DNA of 34,905 nucleotides from contig NZ_BPQQ01000073.1 of the NCBI RefSeq assembly GCF_022179325.1, positions 1 through 34,905 on the forward strand. Direction: 5' to 3'. Source of the DNA: Methylobacterium isbiliense. Its GTDB lineage: Bacteria > Pseudomonadota > Alphaproteobacteria > Rhizobiales > Beijerinckiaceae. Below are positions 24,884-34,170 of the stretch, piece by piece (positions within the stretch are counted from its first letter, which is position 1; each line of letters opens with the position of its first letter). A program made the translations under genes and the position numbers. A model generated the notes under the pieces. It was not told where the DNA came from. It saw only the letters and a program-made list of their open reading frames with translations, and did no database searches.

Positions 24884-24990
24884 GCCTGCGCACCGGAGCC
24901 GACCATCGGGATACCCCCTGACAGCAGGGGCTTGCGCCCTACAACCCCCGCAAGCCGCGTTGCCGCGGTGTCGAGAATCGGGGAGGAGAC

Positions 24991-26277
24991 ATGCCGATCA
25001 ACCGATCGCGCGGCCTGCGTGCTGCGCTCGCGGGCGCCGTGCTGGCCGCCGCGCTGCCGGGTGCGTCCGCGCAACAGCAGCCCGGCGGGGCCCCCACGCC
25101 CGGCAGCGCACCCGCCGCGCCCGCGACCACCGCAGCGCCTGCCGCGACGCAGGACCGGGGCTCGGCCCTCTACGGTCGGCCCGAATCCGGCGAGGCGGCG
25201 AAACTCGCCCCGATCGCCGCCCCGCCGTTGCCGGCGCCGGCCGCGAAGCTCCCGGTGGACAGGCTCAAGGTGCCGCCGGGCTTCAAGGTCGAGGTCTTCG
25301 CCAGCGGCGTCGCCAATGCGCGCTCGCTGCGCCAGGGCGACCAGGGCACGGTCTTCGCCGGCACCCGCCTGCTCGACCGCGTCTATGCGATCCGCGACAC
25401 CGGGGACAAACGAGAGGTGAAGGTCATCGCCTCCAAGCTGCATCGGCCGAACGGGCTCGCCTTCCACAAGGGCGCGCTCTACGTCGCCGAACTGTCGAAG
25501 ATCTGGCGCTTCGACGACATCGAGGCGCATCTCGACGCCCCGCCGAAGCCCGTGCTGGTCTACGACGATCTGCCCAAGGACGAGGCGCATGGCTGGAAGT
25601 TCATCGCCATCGGCCCGGACGACAAGCTCTACGTGCCGGTCGGCGCGCCCGGCAACATCCAGATGCCGCCCGACACCCACGCGCAGATCCGGCGGATGAA
25701 CCTCGACGGCAGCGGCGTCGAGGTGGTGGCCAGCGGCGTTCGCAACACGGTCGGGTTCGACTGGAATCCGGCGACGAAGCAGCTGTGGTTCACCGACAAC
25801 GGGCGCGACTGGGTCTCGGAGGACATCCCGGAGGACGAACTCAACGTGCTGCGCGAGCCGGGCAAGCAGCATTTCGGCTTCCCGTTCTGTCACCAGGGCA
25901 CCTTCACGGACCCCGAATACGGCTGGGGCCGCTCCTGCGCCGACTTCACGCCGCCGGCCGCCCTGCTCGGCGCGCACACCGCCGCACTCGGCCTGCGCTT
26001 CTACACCGGAAGCCAGTTTCCGGATTCCTACCGCAACGCGATCTTCGTCGCCCGGCACGGCTCGTGGAACCGCACGAGGAAGCTCGGCGGGGACGTGGTG
26101 GCGGTCAAGCTCGGGCCGGACGGCAAGGTCGCCTCCGTCGACCCGTTCCTGACAGGCTTCCTCGACGACAACCGCTACCTCGGGCGGCCCGTCGACGTGC
26201 TGGTGGCCAAGGACGGGTCCCTGCTGGTCTCGGACGACTACAACGGCGCGATCTACCGGATCAGCTACCAGCCGTAA
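24991..26277 (+). CDS. periplasmic PQQ-type sorbosone/sugar dehydrogenase
   Basis: A 428-aa exported beta-propeller. The signal peptide ends near residue 27 (GASAQQQ), followed by an Ala/Pro-rich linker to about 85. The catalytic propeller has LHRPNGLAFHKGALYVAE, NTVGFDWNPATKQLWFTDNG, HFGFPFCHQG, GLRFYTGSQFP and ARHGSWNR, the pattern of L-sorbosone dehydrogenase/soluble PQQ glucose dehydrogenase relatives, which oxidise sugars or aldehydes in the periplasm. GGGGAGGAG lies just before the ATG. The diheme cytochrome gene 57 nt downstream is the likely electron acceptor. The substrate is uncertain. Confidence 0.88.
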   Translation: MPINRSRGLRAALAGAVLAAALPGASAQQQPGGAPTPGSAPAAPATTAAPAATQDRGSALYGRPESGEAAKLAPIAAPPLPAPAAKLPVDRLKVPPGFKVEVFASGVANARSLRQGDQGTVFAGTRLLDRVYAIRDTGDKREVKVIASKLHRPNGLAFHKGALYVAELSKIWRFDDIEAHLDAPPKPVLVYDDLPKDEAHGWKFIAIGPDDKLYVPVGAPGNIQMPPDTHAQIRRMNLDGSGVEVVASGVRNTVGFDWNPATKQLWFTDNGRDWVSEDIPEDELNVLREPGKQHFGFPFCHQGTFTDPEYGWGRSCADFTPPAALLGAHTAALGLRFYTGSQFPDSYRNAIFVARHGSWNRTRKLGGDVVAVKLGPDGKVASVDPFLTGFLDDNRYLGRPVDVLVAKDGSLLVSDDYNGAIYRISYQP

Positions 26278-26281
26278 CCTC

Positions 26282-26321
26282 AGAGGCCTGCACGCGGGGG
26301 TCACCCCGCGTGCAGGCCTCT
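26282..26321. terminator. 18-bp perfect hairpin between dehydrogenase and cytochrome genes
   Basis: The arms AGAGGCCTGCACGCGGGG (26282-26299) and its exact complement (26304-26321) enclose a GTCA loop, four bases after the dehydrogenase stop. No T-run follows. It may attenuate transcription between the two genes or protect the upstream message. Confidence 0.7.
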
Positions 26322-26334
26322 CTCATCGGGATGG

Positions 26335-26904
26335 ATGATGCGACGATTTCTCCTGGCGCTCGCGCTCATGGCGGGCGCCGCCGCACCCGCGCCGGCCGAA
26401 CCCCTGGGCGAGCGCCTCGCGCCCTGCCTCGCCTGCCACGGCGCCGACGGCCGCTCGGCCACGCCGGATGTGCCCTCCCTCGGTGGGCAGCCGGCCGATT
26501 ACCTCATCACACAGCTCTACCAGTTCCGGGAGAACCAGCGCACCGCGCCGCCCATGAACGAGATGGCGGCCGGCCTCTCGGACGACGACCTGCGCGCCTT
26601 CGCGGACGAGATCGCCAAGCTGCCGCCCCCCAGGCCCGAGGGTGCGGGGCCGGAGACCGCCCTCGTGCAGCGGGCGCGGGCGCTCGTCGGGCGTCATCAG
26701 TGCAACTCCTGCCACGGCGCCGACCTCGCCGGGCGGGATGCGATCCCGCGCATCCGCGGGCAGCGGGAGGATTACCTGCTGAAGGCGCTCGCCGGCTACA
26801 AGAGCAATGCCCGGCCGGGCTACGACCCCGCCATGAACGAGGTCGCGCAGGGCCTGAGCGAGGCCGACATCCGGGATCTCGCCGCCTTCCTGTCGCGCAG
26901 CTGA
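26335..26904 (+). CDS. diheme cytochrome c (c4-like), periplasmic
   Basis: A 189-aa protein with a signal peptide (MMRRFLLALALMAGAAAPAP, cleavage near residue 21) and two heme-binding motifs, CLACH and CNSCH, each followed by a Met-containing half (PPMNEMAAGLSDDDL and PAMNEVAQGLSEADI). This two-domain pattern is that of cytochrome c4/c553 relatives, periplasmic electron carriers to oxidases. It probably takes electrons from the PQQ-type dehydrogenase just upstream. ATG ATG at 26335/26338 leaves one codon of doubt about the start. Confidence 0.9.
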   Translation: MMRRFLLALALMAGAAAPAPAEPLGERLAPCLACHGADGRSATPDVPSLGGQPADYLITQLYQFRENQRTAPPMNEMAAGLSDDDLRAFADEIAKLPPPRPEGAGPETALVQRARALVGRHQCNSCHGADLAGRDAIPRIRGQREDYLLKALAGYKSNARPGYDPAMNEVAQGLSEADIRDLAAFLSRS

Positions 26905-27039
26905 GCGCGGATCGACAGGTCTGCTGCGCGCGGAACCGGGGCGGCGGCAGTCGCCTCTCGCATACTTGAACTGTATAGATGTATGCGCGTGATCGGCCAC
27001 GCTCGTGCGAGGCCCTGACTGGTCGCGGCGGAAGGGGGG

Positions 27040-29184
27040 ATGGCGGTGCATCTCGGGCAGCCGAATGTCCTGTGGCCCCTGCGCCTGATCGCGGCCCTCA
27101 GCGTCATCGGGCCGACGCTGATCTTCGGTTACGCGATCTGGTCGACGACCCGCGCGATCGAACAGAAGTCCAGCGAACGCATCGAGCGCGCCCTCGACAT
27201 CCTTCAGGAGCACAGCCTCAAGGCGCTCCAGACCGTGGAGCGCACGCTCGCCGAGGCGAACGAGGTGCTGCGCGGGCTCGACGATGACGCCATCCGGGCG
27301 GACGAGGCGCAGCTGTCGCGGCGCCTGGGGCGGACGCAGGCCGCCCTGCCGCAGATCCAGGCGATCTGGGCGTTCGACGCGGCGGGACACCCCCTCGTGG
27401 CCAGCACCGTGACACCGGTGCCGGCCGGCCTCGACAACTCGGACCGCGACTATTTCCAGGCGCAGGTGGCGCACGATGCCGGCACCTTCATCGGCGACAT
27501 CGTGCAAGCCAAGCTCGGCGGCTTCCGCTTCTTCGTGATGAGCGCGCGGCGACCGGAGCGGCCCGGCGGCGGCTTCAACGGAATCGTGGCGATCAGCGTG
27601 CTCCCCGGGCACTTCCGGGAGTTCTATGGTCGCCTGTCGCACGGGGTCGCGGATTCCTTCGGTTTGATCCGCAGTGACGGGGCGTTCCTCGCCCGCTTCC
27701 CGGCCGTCCTGGACCGGCCCGAGCGGCTCGATGCCCGGAGCGCCTTCCTGCAGGGGGTGATGCGCGAGCCCGCGCGCGGGGCCTTCACGGCCGTGTCGCC
27801 CATCGACGGCGTCGAGCGGCGGATCGGCTACCGGCGCGTTCCGGGTTATCCGGTCTACGTCCAGGCCGGCATCGAGACCGCGACGATGGGGCGGGAGTTG
27901 CGCTCCACGCTCCTGGGCCACCTCGCGTTCGGGTTGCCCGCGACGCTCGCGCTCGGCGCCCTCTCCATCTACGCGCTGCGCCGCACGGAACGCTTTCAGG
28001 CGGAAGTGGCCCGCCGCGAGGTCGCCGAGGCGACGCTCAAGCAGGCGCAGCGGCTGGAGGCGGTGGGCCGGCTCACGGGCGGCGTTGCGCACGACTTCAA
28101 CAACCTGCTGATGGTGGTGAGCGGCAACGTCGAGCGCCTGAAGCGCTATCCGGTCGCCGACGAGCGCCAGCGGCGCGCCCTCGATGCGATCGAGGCGGCG
28201 GCCAAGCGCGGCGCCAGCCTGACCGGGCAGCTCCTCTCCTTCTCCCGCCGCCAGACCCATGCGCCGGTGCCGGTGGATCTCGTCCGGCGCCTGCCCCAGT
28301 TCCAGGACATGCTGCGGTCGAGCCTGCGCGGCGACATCGCGGTCGAGCTCGCGCTGGCCCCGGACCTCTGGCTCACGAAAGTCGACCTCACCGAACTCGA
28401 ACTCGCGATCCTCAACCTCGCGGTGAATGCCCGCGACGCGATGCCGGGTGGCGGGCGGCTCACCCTCGCGGCGCAGAACGTGACGCTCGCGGACGACGGC
28501 ACGGTCGGGCTCACGGGCGAGTTCGTAGCGCTGAGCCTCACCGATACAGGTAACGGGATCCCGCCCGACCTGCTGGCACGGGTCTTCGAGCCGTTCTTCA
28601 CCACCAAGGAGGTCGGCAAGGGCACGGGGCTGGGCCTCAGCCAGGTCTACGGCTTCGCCACGCAATCCGGCGGCACCGCCACGGTCGCGAGCCAGCCGGG
28701 TCGCGGCACGACGGTGACGCTCTACCTGCCGCGGACGACCGAACCTGCCAGGCCCGCACCGGACGCCCACCCGCCGCGGCAGCCGGTGCGGCGCAGGCAG
28801 GATTGCGGGCGCATCCTCCTCGTCGACGACAATGCGGAGGTGGCCGAGATCACCCGATCGTACCTCGAGGAACTGGGCTATTCCGTCGTCAAGGCTCATG
28901 GCGTGGAGACCGCCCTGGAGATCCTGCGTGCGGCCGACGATATCGGCGTCGTGCTCAGCGACATCGTGATGCCGGGACGACGGAACGGCCTGGATCTGGC
29001 CCGGCATGTGCGGATGGAATATGCGGGCCGGGTCGATGTGCTGCTCGCCACGGGCTACAGCGACGTGGCGCAAGCCGCGGCCGCGGAGGGATTCGCGATC
29101 CTGCGCAAACCCTTCGACAGTCAGCAGGTGAGAGAGGCGCTGGATCGCGTGCGTCAGAGGCCGGCGCTGACGGTCGTCGGCTGA
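27040..29184 (+). CDS. Cache-type membrane hybrid histidine kinase, copy 2 (intact)
   Basis: A 714-aa kinase. The first membrane helix (about 12-35) is followed by a periplasmic double-Cache-like sensor (36-290, with LDNSDRDYFQ and GIVAISVLPGHFREFYGRLS), a second helix (about 291-313) and a coiled coil. HisKA carries His351 in GGVAHDFNNLL, HATPase has NARDAMPGGG, DTGNGIPP, FFTTKE and GTGLGLS, and the C-terminal receiver has LLVDDN, VLSDIVMPG and LRKPF. It senses a small extracellular ligand (unknown) and phosphorylates its own receiver. Copy 1 at 15870-18013 is frameshifted. Long stretches of the two are almost identical while the receiver differs at many silent sites. ATG 27040 follows GGAAGGGGGG. 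Confidence 0.92.
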   Translation: MAVHLGQPNVLWPLRLIAALSVIGPTLIFGYAIWSTTRAIEQKSSERIERALDILQEHSLKALQTVERTLAEANEVLRGLDDDAIRADEAQLSRRLGRTQAALPQIQAIWAFDAAGHPLVASTVTPVPAGLDNSDRDYFQAQVAHDAGTFIGDIVQAKLGGFRFFVMSARRPERPGGGFNGIVAISVLPGHFREFYGRLSHGVADSFGLIRSDGAFLARFPAVLDRPERLDARSAFLQGVMREPARGAFTAVSPIDGVERRIGYRRVPGYPVYVQAGIETATMGRELRSTLLGHLAFGLPATLALGALSIYALRRTERFQAEVARREVAEATLKQAQRLEAVGRLTGGVAHDFNNLLMVVSGNVERLKRYPVADERQRRALDAIEAAAKRGASLTGQLLSFSRRQTHAPVPVDLVRRLPQFQDMLRSSLRGDIAVELALAPDLWLTKVDLTELELAILNLAVNARDAMPGGGRLTLAAQNVTLADDGTVGLTGEFVALSLTDTGNGIPPDLLARVFEPFFTTKEVGKGTGLGLSQVYGFATQSGGTATVASQPGRGTTVTLYLPRTTEPARPAPDAHPPRQPVRRRQDCGRILLVDDNAEVAEITRSYLEELGYSVVKAHGVETALEILRAADDIGVVLSDIVMPGRRNGLDLARHVRMEYAGRVDVLLATGYSDVAQAAAAEGFAILRKPFDSQQVREALDRVRQRPALTVVG

Positions 29185-29571
29185 CGGACCGACGCTGCGG
29201 CCGATGGGCCGTGGCCTTCGCCAGCATGATCCGCGGCTCCGTCGGCAAGGGCGGCTCGGCCCGATCCGGGTCGGGGGCTCCTGAAGGCGGAGGCCCGCCA
29301 AGGTCGGCCGCGCTCCGTCGGCGGCGCGGCAGGACGGGCGATGCACGCGGCAGCGCCGCAGGCACCAGCCGACCGACACCCGGCACCGTGCACGATCCAC
29401 AGGTTTCCACAGGGGGGTTCGTGTGACGTTCTCCCGCGCGAACCCGATGCGTGCCCACACGTTCTCGTTTTGTTCTTGCCTGCCGGGTGTGCCTCGGCCA
29501 TCCTGCATCGCACGAGATGCAACGAGAATCGATGTCCATCCCCCTCCGCAGCGGTATAGGGCCTGCCCGCA
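29185..29571. other. intergenic region after kinase copy 2
   Basis: No gene. A small inverted repeat TGCATC-GCACGA-GATGCA lies near 29503-29520. Nothing else stands out. Confidence 0.35.
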
Positions 29572-29796
29572 GTGAACCAGGAACGTCGGCGTCTGTCAGC
29601 GATGTGGCTCAACACCATTGCGTCCGGTGTCGTATCGGCCGGAACGTGCGGGTCGTTGCTCGCCTATAGCTTCGGTTCGCATCCTGGCGTGACGGGATTG
29701 CAGGTTCTGACGATATCCATGGCGTCGATCATCACGGGAGGGCTGATCCACATCGTCGCTCGCACGCTCCTCGACGCGGGCGATCGGGAGCGATGA
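29572..29796 (+). CDS. small membrane protein, 74 aa, hypothetical
   Basis: GTG start 29572. The protein has two hydrophobic helices, roughly residues 12-33 (WLNTIASGVVSAGTCGSLLA) and 43-66 (LQVLTISMASIITGGLIHIV), with a basic N-terminus (MNQERRR) and a charged tail. Short two-helix proteins of this layout are frequent in Methylobacterium; no function is assigned. The ribosome site is weak, so the start is tentative. Confidence 0.6.
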   Translation: MNQERRRLSAMWLNTIASGVVSAGTCGSLLAYSFGSHPGVTGLQVLTISMASIITGGLIHIVARTLLDAGDRER

Positions 29797-30136
29797 GACC
29801 GCGGCACCGTGCGTCGGCACGCGCCGACCGGTCGCGCCGCGGGACACATCACCCGCGTCGCGGTTCGGATGCGACGGGATGGGGGCTCCCCCGCACAACC
29901 CGCCCGAGCGAAGTTCAAGCCGGCCGCCTCGCCCTGTCCGCGCAGAAGGCGCATGGTCAACGGGATGGAAGCGGCAGGCGACCTCTGGCAGCCTGGGCCG
30001 AGACCGGCGCACCCAGGGTCCGCGCGGTGACGGGGGCCGCGTCGGACGGGCGCTGCCCGGAAGGGTGTTCCGCGCCTTGGCGCCCATCTCCGGCCCTACG
30101 GCGGGTTCGAGGAGCGATGACCGACGGGAGGAAACC
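29797..30136. other. intergenic region before the NTF2-like gene
   Basis: I see no gene or clear hairpin; it should contain the promoter of the NTF2-like gene, whose ribosome site GGAGG lies at its right end. Confidence 0.35.
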
Positions 30137-30568
30137 ATGTCCCAGGAAGAGGCCAACATCGCACGCCTGAAGGACGCCTACGCACGCTGGTCCGACCAGA
30201 AGGGCGCGGATTGCGGCTGCTGGATGAACCTGATGGCGGACGACGCAACGCTCCGGTCCCTGGCGGAAAGCGCGCCCGAGCTGCCCTTCGCCGCCCAGCG
30301 CCGATCGCGGCAGGAGATCCAGGACTATCTGGATGGCCTCCTGCGGGATTGGGAGATGGTGGAGGCCGACATGAACGACTTCATCGCCCAGGGCGACCGC
30401 GTCGTGGCGATGGGCAGGGTGGCGTGGCGCAACCGGGCGACCGGGAAGGTCGCCGCGTCCCGGAAGGTCGACATCTGGCAATTCCGCAACGGCGACGTCG
30501 TCGGCTTCGAGGAGTTCTTCGACACGGCGGGGGCAGTCGCGGCCGCGACACCAGAGGCGGCTTCCTGA
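30137..30568 (+). CDS. NTF2-like / SnoaL-like family protein
   Basis: A 143-aa soluble protein with the cone-shaped NTF2/ketosteroid-isomerase layout. An N-terminal helix (EEANIARLKDAYARW) is followed by FIAQGDRVVAMGRVAWRNRA and the final strands KVDIWQFRNGDVVGFEEFFD typical of SnoaL-like proteins. Members bind small hydrophobic ligands or act as isomerases or hydrolases; the catalytic role is unknown here. ATG 30137 is fixed by GGGAGGAAACC; the open frame extends upstream but with non-coding-like sequence. Confidence 0.82.
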   Translation: MSQEEANIARLKDAYARWSDQKGADCGCWMNLMADDATLRSLAESAPELPFAAQRRSRQEIQDYLDGLLRDWEMVEADMNDFIAQGDRVVAMGRVAWRNRATGKVAASRKVDIWQFRNGDVVGFEEFFDTAGAVAAATPEAAS

Positions 30569-30857
30569 CGCCAGCCGCCGGCCGAGACGGGCCGGTCCGC
30601 CGCGCATGCGATCCCGAGCATCGGCGTCCCCGCTCCGCCTGCCCTGCGCGGAACCCCCACCGACGCCCCAGCGGTCCGGTCCAGCAAGGCCGGATCGTCT
30701 TCGGACCACGCCGCTCCCGAAACGTGGCGAGAGGAGCGAGCCGCGCCCGGCGCCGGCCGTCCACAGCCTTCGACGCACGATGTTCGATCGGCGCAGGACC
30801 TTCCTGCACCGCGCCGCGTTTTCAAGCCCGTGGCGGTCGAGGTGGTGCGTATAACCC
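30569..30857. other. intergenic region before the Mfd-like gene
   Basis: It holds no gene that I can support. The Mfd-like start lacks a strong ribosome site. Confidence 0.3.
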
Positions 30858-33800
30858 ATGTTGAAGCGTAAGACGCGAACCGAGATCGACAGGGACACAA
30901 CTGATTTTGTTGCCCCCGCACAGCCCTCCGGCGCCCTCGCCGTGGCGTTGCTCGGGCTGGCCTGCGACGCGAAGCCGCTGATCTTCATCGCGCGCGATGC
31001 CCGGCGGCTGGAGGAGATCGCCGCCATCCTGCGGGCGCTGGATCCGGAGCGCGCGGTGGCGGTCTATCCGGAATGGGATTGCCTGCCCTTCGACCGCACC
31101 TCGCCCTCCCGCGGCATCATGGGCGCGCGGGCCGGGGTTCTGCGCTGGCTGACCGACGCGGCGCATCTGCCCGACTTCCTCCTCACCACCGCCCCGGCGC
31201 TGATCCAGCGGGTGCCGCCGCCCGCCACGTGGCCGGACGCGCGCGTCGAGATCCGGGTCGGCGACCGTCTCGACGTCGACGCGCTGACCGCGACGCTGGG
31301 CCGGCTCGGCTACTGCCTCGACGACCGGGTCGACGAGCCGGGCGAGATCGCCGTGCGGGGCCGCACCGTCGAGATCTTCCCGGCGGCGGCGCCGCGCCCC
31401 TGCCGCATCGAGCATGACGGGGGCCGCGTCACGGCGATCCGCTCCTACGATCCCGTGTCGCAACGCTCGGTGACGGAGGCGGAGCGCCTCGTCGTCGATC
31501 CGGCCACCGAGATCATCCTCGGGGCCGACGCGCCGGAGCCGCTGAGGCCCTTCACGGGGCAGGAGCACCGGCTCGCCCGGTTCTACCCCCGTCTCGCGAC
31601 GGTGCTCGACTACGTGCCGCAGGCGGTCCTGGTGGTCGAGGCGGGGGCGGAGGGGAGGGCCTCCGCCTTCTTCGAGCAGATCGAGGAGGGCCGCGAGAGC
31701 GCGGCGCGCGTCGCCGACGGATCCGGGGTCGTCCCGCTCGACCCGGAGCGGCGGCTCCACCTGACCCCGCAGGAGTGGTCCGCGCTCCTGGCCCGCCACG
31801 GCGCCGGGACGGCGGGGGAGCGCGAGGACATCGGCGTGCCGGCCTTCGCCCGGGAGCGATACCCGGCGGCCGCCTTCCGGCGCTACCTCACCGCGCGCGT
31901 CGCCGCGGGCGACCGCGTGGCTCTGGCCGGGCCGCGGCGGCATCTGCGGCGCCTCGTGCAGGCCGGCGTGGATGCGATGGGGCATAAGCTGCAGCGCGCC
32001 CAGCGCTGGGCCGATGTGGTGCGGGCGAAGCCCGGCGCGGTCGCGGTGCTGGAGGCCCCCATCGCCGCGGGATTCCGGGTGCCCGAGGCGGGCGTGACGG
32101 TGCTCGCGGCCCAGGACCTGCTGGGAGCGCAGGCCGCGTCCGGCGGGAAGGGGGCGGCCGCAACCCTGCCGATCGGCGAGGTCGAGCTGCGGATCGGCGA
32201 CGTCGCCATCCACGAGGATCACGGCCTGTGCCTGTTCGACGGGCTGGAGGCGGTGGAGGGGCCCGAGACCCGGGCGGAGGACGCCGTGCGGCTGCGCTTC
32301 GCCGACGACGCCGTGCGGCTGGTCCCGGTGCGTCAGGCCGACCGGATCTGGCGGTACGGTGCGTCCGCCGAGGCCGTGACCCTGGACAAGCTCGACGGCA
32401 GCACCTGGGCGAAGCGCAGGGCGGGCGTCGAGGAGGCGATCCGGGCGACCGCCCGGATGATGATCGACAAGACCGCCGCCCGCCGTGCGGCTCGCGCCGA
32501 GGCCCTGGTCGCGCCCGAGCGCCAGATGGAGCGCTTCAGCGCCGGCTTCGGCTTTCCCCTCACGCCGGATCAGGCGAGCGCCATCGAGGCGGCGCTCGGC
32601 GATCTAGCCTCGGGGCAGCCGATGGACCGCTTGGTCTGCGGCGATGTCGGGTTTGGCAAGACCGAGGTGGCCCTGCGCGCGGCGGCCGCGGTTCTGTTCG
32701 CCGGCCGGCAGGTCGCCATCGCGGCGCCCACCACCGTGCTGGCGCGCCAGCACCTCGACACCGTCCGGCGCCGCTTCGCCCGGTTCGGCATCGTGCCAGC
32801 GCAGCTCTCGCGCCTGACGCCGGCCGCCGAGGCCAAGCGGGTGAAGGCCGGGCTCGCCGACGGCAGCGTCCGGCTGGTGATCGGCACGCATGCGCTGGCC
32901 GGCCGCGGCGTACGCTTCAAGGACCTCGGCCTCGTCGTCATCGACGAGGAGCAGCGGTTCGGCACCGCGCAGAAGGAGCGGCTGCGCCGCGCGGCGGCGG
33001 GCGTCCACGTCCTGACGCTCACGGCGACGCCGATTCCCCGCACCCTGCAGACGGCGCTGGTCGGCCTGCAGGACCTCAGCGTGATCGCCACGCCGCCGGT
33101 GGTGCGTCAGCCGATCCGCACCGTGATCGCGCCTTTCGAGGCCGACACGGTGCGGAGCGCGCTGAGGCGCGAGCACCGCCGCGGCGGGCAGAGCTTCGTG
33201 GTCTGCCCGCGCATCGCCGATCTCGGCCCGATGGCGGCGCGGCTGCGCGAGATCGCCCCCGACCTGACGGTCGTGACGGCCCACGGGGACCTCGACCCCG
33301 ACCGGATGGACGAGGTGATGGTGCGCTTCGCCGAGGGCGAGGGCGACGTGCTCCTGGCCACCAGCATCATCGAGAGCGGCCTCGACGTGCCGCGGGCGAA
33401 CACGATGCTGGTGTGGCGCCCCGAGCGGTTCGGCCTCGCGCAGCTGCACCAGCTGCGCGGCCGGGTGGGACGCGGGCAGCGGCGGGCGGCGGCCTACCTG
33501 CTCGTCGACCCGGACCAGACGCTCTCGCCGGCGAGCGAAAAACGCCTGCGCACCTTCGAGGCCCTGGACCGCCTCGGCGCGGGCTTCGCCATCAGCGCGC
33601 GCGATCTCGACCTGCGCGGCTCCGGCGATCTCGTCGGCGAGGACCAAGCCGGCCACGTCGCGCTGATCGGGCTCGGTCTCTACCAGCACCTGCTCGACCT
33701 CGCGCTCAGGGCGGCCCGGGGCGAGCCCGCGGAGGATTGGTCTCCGGAGATCCGGCTCGGCCTGTCGGGCCGGGTGCCCGACACCTACGTTCCGGAAGCG

Positions 33801-34154
33801 GAGCTGCGGCTGAACCTCTACATCCGCCTGGCCCGCCTGCGCACCGCCGAGGAGGCCGAGGCCCTCCGCGACGAGATCGAGGACCGGTTCGGGCCGCTGC
33901 CGCCGGAGGTCGAGACCCTTCTCACGCTCGCCCGGCTGCGGGCGGACTGCCTGGATTGCGGCATCCTGAGGCTCAGCGGTGGGCCGCAGGGTCTGGCCGC
34001 CGATCTCCGTCCCGGCCGGGCGGCCGACCTGCCCGCGACGATCGACGGCGTGACCCGGCGCGACGAGCGGCTGCTCCTGGCGTGCGGCAGCGGCGATCCG
34101 GCCGAGCTGGGCCGCCTCGCCGCCCGGTTCCTGCGCGCCCTTCAGCCGGCCTGA
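30858..34154 (+). CDS. Mfd-like transcription-repair coupling factor paralogue (SF2 helicase)
   Basis: A 1098-aa protein with the Mfd domain order. The N-terminal UvrB-like region has VYPEWDCLPFDRTSPS, and the RNA-polymerase-interacting domain sits near 440-520 (IGDVAIHEDHGLCLFDGLEA). The RecG-like motor has Walker A GDVGFGKTE near 593-601 and Walker B VIDEEQRFG with DEEQ at 696-699, in place of the usual DEEH. Motif VI is QLHQLRGRVGRG, and the C-terminal Mfd domain LYIRLARLRTAEEAE follows. Canonical Mfd displaces stalled RNA polymerase and recruits UvrA. The shorter length, divergent N-terminus and DEEQ suggest the second, Mfd-like helicase found in some Rhizobiales rather than the housekeeping copy. 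Confidence 0.85.
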   Translation: MLKRKTRTEIDRDTTDFVAPAQPSGALAVALLGLACDAKPLIFIARDARRLEEIAAILRALDPERAVAVYPEWDCLPFDRTSPSRGIMGARAGVLRWLTDAAHLPDFLLTTAPALIQRVPPPATWPDARVEIRVGDRLDVDALTATLGRLGYCLDDRVDEPGEIAVRGRTVEIFPAAAPRPCRIEHDGGRVTAIRSYDPVSQRSVTEAERLVVDPATEIILGADAPEPLRPFTGQEHRLARFYPRLATVLDYVPQAVLVVEAGAEGRASAFFEQIEEGRESAARVADGSGVVPLDPERRLHLTPQEWSALLARHGAGTAGEREDIGVPAFARERYPAAAFRRYLTARVAAGDRVALAGPRRHLRRLVQAGVDAMGHKLQRAQRWADVVRAKPGAVAVLEAPIAAGFRVPEAGVTVLAAQDLLGAQAASGGKGAAATLPIGEVELRIGDVAIHEDHGLCLFDGLEAVEGPETRAEDAVRLRFADDAVRLVPVRQADRIWRYGASAEAVTLDKLDGSTWAKRRAGVEEAIRATARMMIDKTAARRAARAEALVAPERQMERFSAGFGFPLTPDQASAIEAALGDLASGQPMDRLVCGDVGFGKTEVALRAAAAVLFAGRQVAIAAPTTVLARQHLDTVRRRFARFGIVPAQLSRLTPAAEAKRVKAGLADGSVRLVIGTHALAGRGVRFKDLGLVVIDEEQRFGTAQKERLRRAAAGVHVLTLTATPIPRTLQTALVGLQDLSVIATPPVVRQPIRTVIAPFEADTVRSALRREHRRGGQSFVVCPRIADLGPMAARLREIAPDLTVVTAHGDLDPDRMDEVMVRFAEGEGDVLLATSIIESGLDVPRANTMLVWRPERFGLAQLHQLRGRVGRGQRRAAAYLLVDPDQTLSPASEKRLRTFEALDRLGAGFAISARDLDLRGSGDLVGEDQAGHVALIGLGLYQHLLDLALRAARGEPAEDWSPEIRLGLSGRVPDTYVPEAELRLNLYIRLARLRTAEEAEALRDEIEDRFGPLPPEVETLLTLARLRADCLDCGILRLSGGPQGLAADLRPGRAADLPATIDGVTRRDERLLLACGSGDPAELGRLAARFLRALQPA

Positions 34155-34170
34155 CCGGCCCCTGGTCAGG
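34150..34170. terminator. bidirectional hairpin over two convergent stop codons
   Basis: CCTGACC (34150-34156) and GGTCAGG (34164-34170) form a 7-bp stem with a 7-nt loop. The left arm holds the TGA of the Mfd-like gene and the right arm the TGA of the acetyltransferase gene on the other strand. It could end both transcripts. Confidence 0.55.

Noticed and set aside
24861-26969. A 702-codon plus-strand frame over the sorbosone dehydrogenase
   Set aside because: It is Arg/Ala-rich with no family resemblance and a shadow of the real frame with signal peptide and propeller motifs.
29395-29415. Possible DnaA-box-like sequence (TTTCCACAGG)
   Set aside because: A single imperfect copy with no clustered boxes or AT-rich unwinding region.
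26323-29508. A 1061-codon open frame on the minus strand across the cytochrome and kinase copy 2
   Set aside because: It is antisense to two well-supported genes and has no recognisable domain; a similar frame exists opposite copy 1. It arises from GC-rich codon bias.
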